A stretch of DNA of 64,000 nt from Paragordius varius (lineage: Eukaryota > Nematomorpha), in contig OZ176056.1 in assembly GCA_964247055.1 (NCBI GenBank), forward strand, positions 7,130,001 to 7,194,000. Reading direction: 5' to 3'. Within the stretch, counting starts at the first letter, position 1. Every line of letters begins with the position of its first letter. Made by a program: the position numbers and the translations under genes. The notes under the pieces are model-generated. The model was not told where the DNA came from. It searched no databases and worked only from the letters and a program-made list of their open reading frames with translations. Positions 44,330 to 53,947 of the stretch are shown in pieces.

Positions 44330-45740
44330 CACCTGGACACAACACATTCATTTCAGTCCTTTGATTCAAATCGGGGTGGCTTGATACCCCAGTCTTTTGG
44401 AATATATAATATAAAAAATTTTTAATGAGAAACTATAACAAAAATTTGCACGTTAAACCGAAATATATAAGAATTTCATTCAAAAATACATGATATTACT
44501 TATTTTTAGGTAAGGTAGAAATTTATCAACATTACATTTGTGCATTAGCTAAATTTTAAAAATAATACAAAATAAACCACTTTTTCTGTTTCTATAAATG
44601 TTAGATGTGATTGGGATGAATACAAACATCTAAACAGTGAATTTCAAAATAGTAGAGAGGACAAAAATAATTATTACGACCAACTGTGCTAAAAGTTAGA
44701 AACACACGCCAAAAATAACCCAAACCTTTTGCCCATACAAACAATATTATTCCACGCACAAAAAACCTTATACAAGTGACCTATGAGAAACACAACAACT
44801 CAATCGTCACTGAAAAAGACGAAATTCGCAAACTTTGGCCTAAACATATATGTAAACTTTATGACGTAAATAACCCTCACATTATCTACTAACACACTCA
44901 AGAAAAAGCCCACCTATAATAAAATAAGATGTCAATCACGCTATAAAACTATCCAGTATCGGCAAATCAGTGGGGCACACAGACATCTTTACTGAAATAA
45001 AATATATTTCGATTATACCCACCCAATTCAATTTTAAAAAAGTAATCCAGAAGTGTGCGTTAACTATCGCCTCATTAACCAGGTGTTCAAAGTTTTTCTT
45101 AAAATAATACAGGTTCGGCAAAATACCATTCTGGACCCCGAATTCACGATTCAGGCAGGTTTTAGAAAAGGTAGAGAATGCCGAGATATGATATGCAATA
45201 TGAGGTGGATACTAGAAAACATATCAATTCAACAAAGAACTGCACATGTGCCTTGTCGATTTTTAAAGCATTTAATTCCATCCAACACAACAAATTAGGC
45301 ACCCCAAACTAACTTGGTGTATCTACTTATCTAATAGGTGTAACTGATTCTTGTAAGGTAAAAATCGGCTTACGCCAATGATGCGTTATATCCCCAATTC
45401 TTTTTAACGTGTATCTCATTCGCAATGAATAAGAAAGTTTTTTCAATGTGCAGTTAGTCGGAATTGACCTTAGCAACAATAACAACAACTGATAAAATCT
45501 TTCATTTAGCTTTATACACGATATTTTACGAAAATGTTGTAAAATAAAAGTGGCCTCGAAGTAGTTTGATATGGAACTAATTTTCCAAACTATATTTAAT
45601 TTAGATATTCAAATAATTTATTTAATTTATTTAAAATAGAAGCATAAATTTGAATTGGGACCGCGTTTTCAGTTGTTTTTTTCAAAATTTCAACTTTAAA
45701 ATAATCTAGGGTATCCAGATACCCCAATTTGAATCGAATT
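44330..45740. mobile_element. piggyBac-like MITE, copy 5, split by a LINE fragment
   Basis: It starts after TTAA with CACCTGGACACAACACATTC. The interior matches the other copies up to 44622, resumes at about 45517 (ATATTTTACGAAAATGTTGT), and ends with the hairpin GGGTATCCAGATACCCC and a degraded terminus near 45740. The missing middle is replaced by RTE-like sequence. Confidence 0.7.
44623..45516 (+). mobile_element. RTE-like LINE, reverse-transcriptase fragment
   Basis: Frames include KTHAKNNPNLLPI-like linker, NYRLINQVFKVFLKII, QAGFRKGRECRDMICNMRWI, LKAFNSIQHNKL and GLRQ-CVISPILFNVYLI. These are reverse-transcriptase motifs of the RTE/BovB type in order; the YADD box is not intact. Broken by stops, truncated at both ends, inserted in the piggyBac-like MITE. 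Confidence 0.75.
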
Positions 45741-45794
45741 GATATCCCAGAACCCAATCTTGTATACTCTGTTCTTATATCGTACTGTTTTAAA

Positions 45795-46110
45795 AGTTAT
45801 TTTGGTTAAAATTTAATTATCAAACGTTGTTCTTCAGTATTAAAAAAAGCTTTAATTACAATAGAGTCTAAATTGGGACAGCTTCACAACACGATTGAAT
45901 TAAACAGCTGATTTTAAAATCAATAATATCACGTTTCTGCTAATTAAAAGTAACCTGAAATCCTACTAAATTATTTTCTCATAAATTTGAATTATAATTA
46001 ACAGTAATTTGCCTATTGATTAGCAAAAAAATACTAGAAAATGTGGCGGCTAAAAAGCTTGATGTGAAGATTTTATACAATTTTACATTTAAAAATTTAT
46101 TTGTTTATTA
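45795..46110. repeat. Dispersed repeat, copy 2
   Basis: Colinear with 7985-8300, same orientation. No termini recognised. Confidence 0.6.
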
Positions 46111-46448
46111 TGACCCTAATCGAAAAAAGCATATTTTTGAATTCAGCCTAATGTAATACTTTTTACAATATCCACATCTAAAATGGCTCTCAAATATAAA
46201 GCTATCCAAAAAAATGAAGTGTTAAAAAAATATTTTGGTCAAGTTTTTAATAAAAAAATATTTGATATGCGATAATTTACCATTTTAAATATATAATTAA
46301 AATCAAGAAATTGCTGAATCCAACATTACATAGGATATTTTTTTAAGTAAGGAACTCATACCTAAACTACTTAATCTCATAAATTATATTTAAAAAACAG
46401 TGCTTTTTATATATGTACAATTTGTATACGTTACTGTGTAAAAATTAA

Positions 46449-46984
46449 CGCTTCGATACAACACATTCAGTTTATTTCGATTCAAATTGGGGTAGTTGGT
46501 ACCCCAGGCCTGTTTAAAATTGATTTCTTTAGAAATTATGGAAGGAATCGAAACCATGGCAAATGTTTGCACCTATATAACATTAATAAACCGAAATATA
46601 TCAAAAATTTATTCAAAAATACTTGCTTTTACTTTTTTTAAGCTAAAACCCAAAAGTAAAAATTTAATCAAATGTCTGCAATAAATTAAAGATAATACAA
46701 AATAAACCACATTTTCTATTTCTATCAATGTGACGTAATTTAAATAAAAAATTAGCCTTAATTTTGTCATTAAAATTGAAAACGATATTTTGCAAAAATT
46801 TGTAAAATAAAAATGGCGAAGTAATTTGACATGAAACTTTTTTGAAACGAAATATTTCATTTTGGCCATTTATATAATTTTTTAGGATAGATGCATATTT
46901 AAATTTGGACCGTTTCCTTCAGTATTTTTTAAAATACTAACTTTAAATAAGTTTGGGGTATTAGATCCAATTTGAATCAAAGTG
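46449..46984. mobile_element. piggyBac-like MITE, copy 2
   Basis: TTAA on both sides (46445-46448 and 46985-46988). The ends are CGCTTCGATACAACACATTC and ATCAAAGTG. The interior matches copies 1, 3 and 4. Confidence 0.8.
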
Positions 46985-47755
46985 TTAATGCGAATAAAGC
47001 GAGGTTAAAATTTCAATGTAAAAAAATAAATTTTGTTTAACAAATACTCAAGTAAATTGCTTAATAACTTGGAAAAGGCATAAAATATATCTTTTAAGCA
47101 TAAATGATTTAGCATACTTCTTTAAAAATATTAATATGATTATAATACTATTTAAGCGTTTAAAGATAATTTTCAATACAAAACATAGTTGTATTAAATT
47201 TATACTGGTAATTTAGGCTTTTAATGAAAGGGTTATATTTTAACAGCTCATAGTAATTTTCGGCATTTTGGAATCAAAGATTTGATTTTAAACTTAAATA
47301 TATATATCAGAATTTGAATAGGTTTGCGTCAAATATATTTTAACAAGGCTTGTAATATTATTTATAAATTAATGGTTCATACAAAAACAAACTAATTTTT
47401 ATTTGGATAAGAAACTGTTATTATTGAATTTTCTGTAAAAATCTTCAATGTTAGAAATAGTTAAAGCAAATGAACCTTTTAACATCATTGAAGATTCTAG
47501 ATTTTAAAATTTTTTCAACCATTGTTAAAAATGTTAAAACACAATATAAACAAATCCCAAAAATATGCAGCAGAGTTATACCGAGGGCAAATAAATTTAA
47601 ATTTTATGAAAAGATTATAAGTATTTAAATCGATAGTCAAATTCGACAAAATATTGCTTCAATTAATCTTTTCGTCAGTATATGTGGATGGAAGAAGTTT
47701 TGGATATTACGAGTAAAGGGATTTGTGAGATGATAAAAGTTGTTATTGTAACTAA
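46985..47755. other. No recognisable feature
   Basis: AT-rich. Could be intron of the tentative gene at 43859-48225. Confidence 0.4.
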
Positions 47756-47756
47756 T

Positions 47757-47835
47757 TTAAGAACCGGTTCTGAAACCAAAAAATCTAAAGACCCGGAACC
47801 GTTAAGATTTTAAAAAACCGTTTGGAACCGGTTTA
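47757..47835. repeat. GGTTCC-motif remnant
   Basis: AAGAACCGGTTCTG, CCCGGAACCG and TTTGGAACCGGTTT recall the subterminal region of the hAT-like element at 18067-21435. Confidence 0.5.
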
Positions 47836-48144
47836 TAAACATATGCACTTTTGGATTCTTGATAATTGGTAAAATATGCATATCTTATATTACTTAGAAA
47901 CACCAATTAATTGCTGTTCCTATACTTTCCTTAATACAAAAATGCTTTATTATTGTTTGTGGGCTTTTAATATCATGGTATGTTTTATATCTGTTTGGAT
48001 TTTAAAATTTAGGCATAGTGATAGTTAAGACCCTTTGAATGTAATTAGTTATACTCGACCCCCCTTCTAATTACCTTTAGTTCTAGATTAGTGTTTGAAT
48101 AGATATTACAAAATAATATAATATATTGATAATAATAAACATAC

Positions 48145-48225
48145 ATAAATTATCAGATTGGGGAGGCGATTGTGTGGTTTGTGGTGTAGTAGAAACGGTG
48201 GGAGGGGCGCATGGGTATTTAAAAT
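48145..48225 (-). CDS. Candidate Pro/Thr-rich exon
   Basis: Acceptor ATCAATAG and donor GTATGTTT bound 81 nt in symmetric phase 1. It encodes FKYPCAPPTVSTTPQTTQSP and PQSDNL. Base composition (GC-rich against its surroundings) and the mucin-like content argue for coding. Its exit phase fits 44194-44124. Confidence 0.4.
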
Positions 48226-48626
48226 CTATTGATATATTTCAAGATTCAAAAAAATATATTAGTAAATTGATACCATGCGTAACACTTTAATTTCACCTTT
48301 TTAAATTACAAATACACCCAAAAAATCGAAATATTAAGTATACAATATATTATTAGTAAAATGAATCTGGATTCTCATGGTGCCTTTAATTTGGAATTTC
48401 GAGAAATATAAAATTTATTACCACTTTGTTAGTGAGTGCATATCAGAGGCGAAATTTGTGCACATTTTTTAAAATAGTTTTTGGTGAAAGCCAAGTGATT
48501 CATTTACATATCACTAAATTATAACATAAAATATATAAAAAACAATGTTTTTTTGAATCCGACGAAAATGGGTTTACTTAAAATAAACGCGAAAATGCCA
48601 AGATTAAGCGTAATTATATACATATA

Positions 48627-48630
<4 letters not shown>

Positions 48631-48658
<28 letters not shown>
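48631..48658. repeat. (AT)n microsatellite at the hAT insertion site
   Basis: The last eight bases (ATATATAT) serve as the left target duplication of the hAT starting at 48659. Confidence 0.9.
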
Positions 48659-48661
<3 letters not shown>

Positions 48662-51382
48662 GGATGGCCAACGAGGTGACCGCGGTCACTTTCGTGACCG
48701 CGACAACTCAAAAAGTGACCGCCTGAAAATATTTTTTTTAAAAAATTTTATTGATTTTTTTCGGATAGTTGGCTACTTCTGAGCGAATTTAAATTTAAAA
48801 TACAAAAAAATACGGTTTAAATTAAAAAAAACGTCTAAGAAAAGGGTGTAAAAAAATTATTTTATTAATTATAATTCATATGTTTTGGAGCATTTGCATT
48901 AAAACTTAAAATCAGTCATTTCCCTTGAATATATCAAAACTTTGAGCAAAGCTTATTCATAAATCAGAAGCATAATCGTGAAGTTAGATTTGATTTGATA
49001 CACCAAAAGTAGGTTTTTAAAACTTATATTTTAGAATGAGCCAAAAAAAGTTGTACAGATACAAGAAAGATTGGGAGCATGAATACTTTTTTATTATGAT
49101 AAATGAAACATGCACCTGTCTAATATGCAATAGTACTGTTGCTTTGCCCAAAAAGTCAAATATTGAAAGACATTATAGATCTCTGCATCCACATTACTCC
49201 AAAAACTACCCCTTACAAACTTAAGAACACAACATTAAAGTAAAGGAATTAAAAGAACAATACTCCGCCTCACAAAATAGCATACTTAAATACAAAGACT
49301 ATAAAAAGGCTACGATTGCTTCATTCAAGGTAGCGGAAATACTCATTCGGAATAATAAGCCATTCCAAGATGGTGAAATATTTAAAGAAGCCTTTATTAG
49401 CGCTTGTGATATTTTATTTGAAAATTTTGATAACAAAAATAATATTATGACAGCTATTAAAAGCATAAGCTTTTCGAGAAATACCGTTATGCGCAGGGCT
49501 GAAGATATTAGTAATAATCTTGATGAAAGTTTACATGAAAATATTAATAACTGTATTTTTTTTCCTTGCAACTCGATGAGTCCACCGATTATGTTGGAAT
49601 CGCCCAATAATGCATTTTTATTCGTGTGATATTTAGTGATTTATCTGCAAAGGAGGAATTATTAACAATAATACCTCTCCACGAACGAACCAGAGGGCAT
49701 GATATTTTTGATTCTTTTTATAAATTTATCACAGATACGAAACTTCCCATCGTAAAACTCGCATCTATAACTACTGGAGCTCCAGCTATGATTGGCGTTA
49801 ACAACGGCTTTATCGCTTTATGTAAAAATCACAGTGCATTTCCCAAGTTCATTGATTACCATTGTATAATCCATAATCAAGTTTTATGTTCAAAAGTTTT
49901 AGAATACCATCATGTAATGAACCCCTGTTTTAAAATTGTTAACGCCATTCGAACAAAAAGCTTGTCCCGCCGCCAATTTCGAATTTTGTTAAATGAGTGC
50001 GGCGTGGAATATGGAGAACTTTTATTACATACTGATGTAAGGTGGTTGAGTCGTGCCGCATTTTTAATTAGATTTAGGCAACTTTTACCACAAATAGAAA
50101 TTTTTTTAGAGCGTTCTAAATTTTCATACCCTGAATTGAAAGATCAAGATTGTTGATCTTGCATTTTTATGCGATATCACGGAAAAATTGCATAAATTAA
50201 ACATCCAATACAAGGAAAAGATAAAACAATAATGGATATGATGGGTGCTTTAAAATCTTTTAAGGAAACACTAACAATAGTAGAAACACAATTAAAAAAC
50301 CGAGATTTAAAACATTTTTTTAATCTGGCAGCGGTGTCTGAAAAAATAGAGAATCTCTTTTTTGAAAAATATGCAGATGATATTGGTCTGCTTATTAATG
50401 ATTTTGAAAAACGATTTTCATCTATAAATAAACTTGAAGACATCGCTATTTTTTTATCATGCCCATTTAATAATAATAATAATGTTGAATATATTGCTCA
50501 AAAACTCAGCCACTTTCTTGGTGTACCAAATTTAGCAGAGTTGGAAGAGGAATTAATAAATGTTAAATGCGATATCCATCTAAAATCATTAGGATCAGAT
50601 ATATATAAATTTATAAATAAAGATAAATACCCCCATATTTGGAAAACCGCTGCATTATTCAATTCTTTTTTTGGATCCACATATTTATGTGAATCGGCTT
50701 TTTCAATTATGAATGCTATCAAAACTAAACAGAGGTCACAATTAACTAATAAACATTTAGAATCATGTTTGAGAATTGCTTTGACTTCATTTGAACCTAA
50801 TTTAGATAAACTTTCTGAATTTTTTCGCAGTCGGGCGTTTTAAATATTTTTTTCTTTATTAAATATGGATGTTTATCGAGTTGTATTTTCGCTTAGGAAA
50901 AAGCCGATTTACTAAAAAATATGTGGATAGAATTAAAACTGATACAATTTTAATGTACTCTTATTTATGTTCAAATTATGGTTCTAAATTGGAAAGCTAT
51001 TTTTTATTTCTTTTATTTTTTGTATCATAATGTATTCTCCCCTGTAATTTCAAGTGCATTTTTTAAATTTTTATATTGTAAAATTTTATATAATAGAAAT
51101 TTAATAAATAAATATTTTGAAGTATTTTATGTTGGTTAAAAATTAAGGTAGTTAATAACCAGTTGTCTTTTAATTAAAATTATTTTTGTATTTGGCTGAT
51201 AGATAAAAAAATTACAATTTTAAAATGGTTTAAACAAGTCACTCTAATCTGTAAAGCAGGTATATACATCATTTAAAGTGTTGATTGAGTTTTTTTGATA
51301 AATATTTCTGGGTGACCGCGAACTCTTTTTTTAACAAAAAAGCCAAAAAAAGCTCGCGACAAAAAAAGTGTGGCCACCCCTG
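48659..51382 (+). mobile_element. hAT transposon, GTF2IRD2/FAM200-like family, nearly complete (2.72 kb)
   Basis: The ends are CAGGGATGGCCAACGAGG and, reversed, CAGGGGTGGCCACAC. Subterminal GTGACCGCGGTCAC palindromes mark the left end and a GTGACCGCGAAC block the right. The flanks ATATATAT and ATCTATAT approximate an 8-bp duplication. It carries one transposase gene (49036-50843) with only a handful of lesions, so it is the youngest-looking hAT in the window. A decayed relative starts at 61500. Confidence 0.9.
49036..50843 (+). pseudogene. hAT transposase, GTF2IRD2/ZBED5-like
   Basis: ATG 49036 is followed by a BED-type zinc finger (CTCLICN...KSNIERHYRSLH), then SILKYKDYKKATIASFKVAE and IAKH-like helices. 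The LDEST motif near 49570 reads in the neighbouring frame. Then come the insertion domain with TTGAPAMIGVNNGFIALCK, HCIIHNQVLCSK and HTDVRWLSRAA. The C-terminal dimerisation region is FGSTYLCESAFSIMNAIKTK to TNKHLESCLRIALTS, stop after 50840. Interruptions: TAA at 49222, a frame slip at the T run 49556-49562, TAA at 49608, and frame changes near 50150 and 50205. Total length is close to the family norm of about 590-600 residues. Confidence 0.85.
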
Positions 51383-51533
51383 ATCTATATATTATATATA
51401 TATGATAGTTAAACTAAAATTAATTTACCCCAGGGGTGTTCAATAAAATTGAATTTACTGGCCGCATTTTCGGGCAAAAATCCGACGGGACGCATTTGCA
51501 AAATATATGGGCATTAACAAACATATTATTTTT

Positions 51534-51775
51534 TACAGTATAATTTTATTTTGTACGGATAAAACGTAAAAATATAAAGACAAAATTTTTGCTAAAAGAC
51601 AACCATACTTTTGAAATCTTAAGTTATTTTAATATAACTCATGTTCTAAACTCCTAAGTAAAAAATAGAGAAGAATATTGGTAACACGATAAATTAATAT
51701 TTTACAATTAGGGTATGGTTGTCTCAAAAAATATTTGTCGTTATATTTATACGTTTTGTCCGTATAATGTTACTT
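51534..51775. mobile_element. Palindromic MITE
   Basis: The arms TACGGATAAAACGTAAAAAT... and, reversed, TACGGACAAAACGTATAAAT continue to ACAACCATAC on both sides. It is non-coding. A relic of the same family is at 965-1190. Confidence 0.65.
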
Positions 51776-51852
51776 TTTATGTTTTTGATAATTTTTCCTA
51801 TGCCAAAATTTGGACAAAAAGTTTGTTTATCAAAATCATTACGATTGATTCC

Positions 51853-52315
51853 TTAAAATTTTTTAATTGAAATTTCTCTTGCGCCGTAGAAATATTGTGG
51901 AAGGCCGCTATTCGAAGATACCTGTTTTACAGCATAGTATTTATTCTTATTATTTTTGGCCAAATTAGATCCTTGTAAATTTTTTGAATGCTGAAAAAAT
52001 GTGTAATTATTATTAATAATTTGCGTTGAAGTTGACCCGTTTACTGTGGATTTTATTTTATTTGGCCTAATGTACGATAAAATGCGATTTATTAAATTGC
52101 CCATTAACAAATATGAAAAGAACTTTTTTCCTAAATCAACTGATTTTATCATTTCAATTATGATTATTATAAAGCTTTTAGACCTGCTCTCCACAATGGA
52201 ATAAATAAAATAATTTTTACTAAAATATAAATTGTCCGGCATCACAACACGCACATTCAAGTGACAATTCTTAAATTTCATTACGTCGGTCGTCTTGACT
52301 AGTTTTTTAAAAGCA

Positions 52316-52320
<5 letters not shown>
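51853..52320 (-). CDS. Uncharacterised 155-codon ORF
   Basis: The reading frame starts at ATG 52320 (MFAFKKLVKTTDVMKF), immediately downstream of an (AT)n run, and ends at 51853. Its residue complexity is higher than chance frames here: HLNVRVVMPDNLYFSKNYFI, a hydrophobic IIIIIEMI patch, NLINRILSYIRPNKIKS and a polar Asn/Ser-rich C-terminal part. No family is recognised and there is no signal peptide. It might be a single-exon gene, a processed copy, or a protein of the surrounding hAT-like remnant. Confidence 0.35.

Positions 52321-52355
<35 letters not shown>
52321..52355. repeat. (AT)n microsatellite
   Basis: Lies between the 155-codon ORF start and the foldback element at 52356. Confidence 0.9.
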
Positions 52356-52357
<2 letters not shown>

Positions 52358-52640
52358 ATTTATGGTTCAAATTCACCCTCAAACAATTTATGTTAACCCT
52401 AATATAAATTATGTGTTTTTTAAGATAAAAAATAACCTATAATTTTTATATTTTTAGAAAAGAAATTTCGTATGAATCAAAATAATACTGAATAAATAAT
52501 AAAATTTCCATAAAAAATATATTTAATTTTAATGATGAGTTATATTAGACCGAAATATAATAATTCATTTTGAGTGTTCAGGTTAAATTTGAATTGTTGG
52601 GTGATTTTGAATTGTTTAAGGATGAATTTAAATTGCACAT
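52356..52640. mobile_element. Foldback element, TATACCATTT family
   Basis: The left end ATACCATTTATGGTTCAAAT then TTCACCCTCAAACAATTTA. The right arm GAATTGTTGGGTGATTTTGA then TTGAATTGTTTAAGGATGAA. Related to 28075-28412. Non-coding. Confidence 0.5.
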
Positions 52641-52656
52641 GTATTTAATATTACTA

Positions 52657-52823
52657 CAGTATGCATTTTCAATGATTAATTATTTCACACTTTAGCAAGG
52701 CAATTTGCAACACAGTAGTGTATGGATAAAAATGTTAAATAAACAATTATATCCTTTCTTTTTCCATACACTCTATTGCAATTTGCCTTACTATAGTGTG
52801 ATAAGCAACCATTAAAATGCATA
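52657..52823. mobile_element. Tc1/mariner-type MITE
   Basis: The arms CAGTATGCATTTTCAATGAT and, reversed, ATGCATTTTAATGGTTGCTT continue through CACACT(T/A)TAG(C/T)AAGGCAA to TGTATGGA. It is about 167 bp. Confidence 0.7.
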
Positions 52824-53065
52824 TTAATACAAAATAAAACTGTAAGTTTTAAATACCAGGTGCAGAAAATCGGGACCCACGCCTGATGGCAGTTCTATTT
52901 ATTTGGCAAGCTAGAATAATAAAACAGTAAAAATTGAAAATTTTTTTTATCAAAAACCATAGTATTATAAACCTAATTTTTATATATTAATTAATTAATT
53001 ACAATATATAAATAAATGATTGTGTTACCAATTTACATCCCGATTTCCTACTGTAAAAATTAAAC

Positions 53066-53079
53066 AATGAGTAATTAAT
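53066..53079. repeat. Target-site duplication (left copy) of the hammerhead element
   Basis: AATGAGTAATTAAT is repeated exactly at 53914-53927. The two copies bracket the 834-bp ribozyme-bearing insertion. Confidence 0.8.
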
Positions 53080-53217
53080 GGTAAATAACGGATTGGTTAT
53101 GTTTTGTATTAACAGTTGTTAAAATCCGTAGTATAACGATAAAGAATAATTAAATAGAATTAAATGAAATTATAAATAGAAATAATAAATGATATGTGAA
53201 ACCCTTCGTCAATAGTA

Positions 53218-53260
53218 ATCGCAGACTAGTTTCGTGCTTGTTAGCACTCATCAGTACGAC
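53218..53260 (-). ncRNA. Hammerhead ribozyme a, complete core
   Basis: On the - strand: GTCGTA (stem I, 5' side), CTGATGA, GTGC-TAACAA-GCAC (stem II and loop), GAAAC, TA, GTC (cleavage triplet) and TGCGAT (stem I, 3' side, six pairs including two G-U). All conserved core bases are present. Stem III is reduced to C-TA-G, and ACTAGT is palindromic. Stem I is extended outward by a second helix (GTCAAATAGT with ACTATTGAC) and further by GATATGTGAAA with TTTCACATATC. Cleavage would fall between 53224 and 53223. Confidence 0.85.
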
Positions 53261-53326
53261 ACAACTATTTGACTTGGGGTTTTCACATATCGATTTCGTA
53301 TATATATATATCCAACTTTGCAATTT

Positions 53327-53366
53327 CGTACTGATAAGTGCTAACAAGCACGAAACTAGTCTCGAT
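53327..53366 (+). ncRNA. Hammerhead ribozyme b, degenerate
   Basis: CTGATAA replaces CTGATGA (a core base changed) and one base is missing in the 3' side of stem I. Stem II, GAAAC and the GTC triplet are kept. The 5' side of stem I is cut short at the junction with inverted unit a. Probably inactive. Confidence 0.8.
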
Positions 53367-53773
53367 TACTATTGACGAAGGGTTTCACATATCGTTTATA
53401 ATTTCTATTTATAATTTCATTTAATTCTATTTAATTATCCTTTATCGTTATACTACGGATTTAAACAACTGTTATTACAAAACATAACCAATCCGTTATT
53501 TACCATTACAATATCATCTGTATCTTATGTTTCTTATCAAAATAGATGCTTCTTAGTTATTAAATTGATTTCTATGAAATCCCTAAGTAGCTTTACTCTA
53601 AATCTAGGCTCACCCCTAGAGTTAATCTTCAGTTTATTTTCTTTTCAGTTTAATTTTCGTAAATTCCATTATATTTAATTTAAATGCGTATAACCAACTG
53701 CATTTATATTAAAATTGCAAAGTTAGACATATATACGAAATCGATATGTGAAAACCCCTAGTCAAATAGTTGT

Positions 53774-53816
53774 GTCGTACTGATGAGTGCTAACAAGCAC
53801 GAAACTATTCTGCGAT
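53774..53816 (+). ncRNA. Hammerhead ribozyme c, altered cleavage triplet
   Basis: The core CTGATGA, stem II GTGC/GCAC and GAAAC are intact, and both stem I strands (GTCGTA, TGCGAT) match copy a. The triplet reads TTC instead of GTC, which also spoils the ACTAGT palindrome. Activity is probably reduced or lost. Confidence 0.8.
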
Positions 53817-53947
53817 TACTATTGACGAAAGGTTTCACATATCGTTTATAATTTTTATTTATAATATCATTTAATTCTATTTAATTATCCTTTATCGTTA
53901 TACTACGGATTTTAATGAGTAATTAATTTTATATATATATATATATA

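Larger units (their letters stand above)
51431..52889. repeat. Possible hAT-like element remnant
   Basis: A left terminus-like CAGGGGTGTTCAATAAAATT with GGCCGCATTTTCGGGC, and a right GGGACCCACGCCTG, are plausible hAT ends. The flanks do not match, so the two ends may belong to different insertions. Confidence 0.35.
53080..53913 (+). mobile_element. Retrozyme- or Penelope-type hammerhead element
   Basis: The insertion has a 14-bp target duplication and three related ribozyme units. Unit a is inverted (53080-53326). Units b and c are direct repeats 449 bp apart (hammerhead cores at 53331 and 53780). Units a and b share about 185 bp of inverted sequence, from TGGTAAATAACGGATTGG through CGTTATACTACGGATT to the ribozyme. 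Unit c ends at TACGGATTTT. No protein is encoded. Tandem monomers of a few hundred bases carrying type I hammerheads define metazoan retrozymes, thought to be moved by Penelope-like enzymes. An inverted, truncated head is also common in Penelope insertions. Which of the two this is cannot be settled here. Confidence 0.75.

Noticed and set aside
52657-52823. Part of the hammerhead element
   Set aside because: It has its own complete TIRs and lies outside the 14-bp duplication, so it is a separate MITE.
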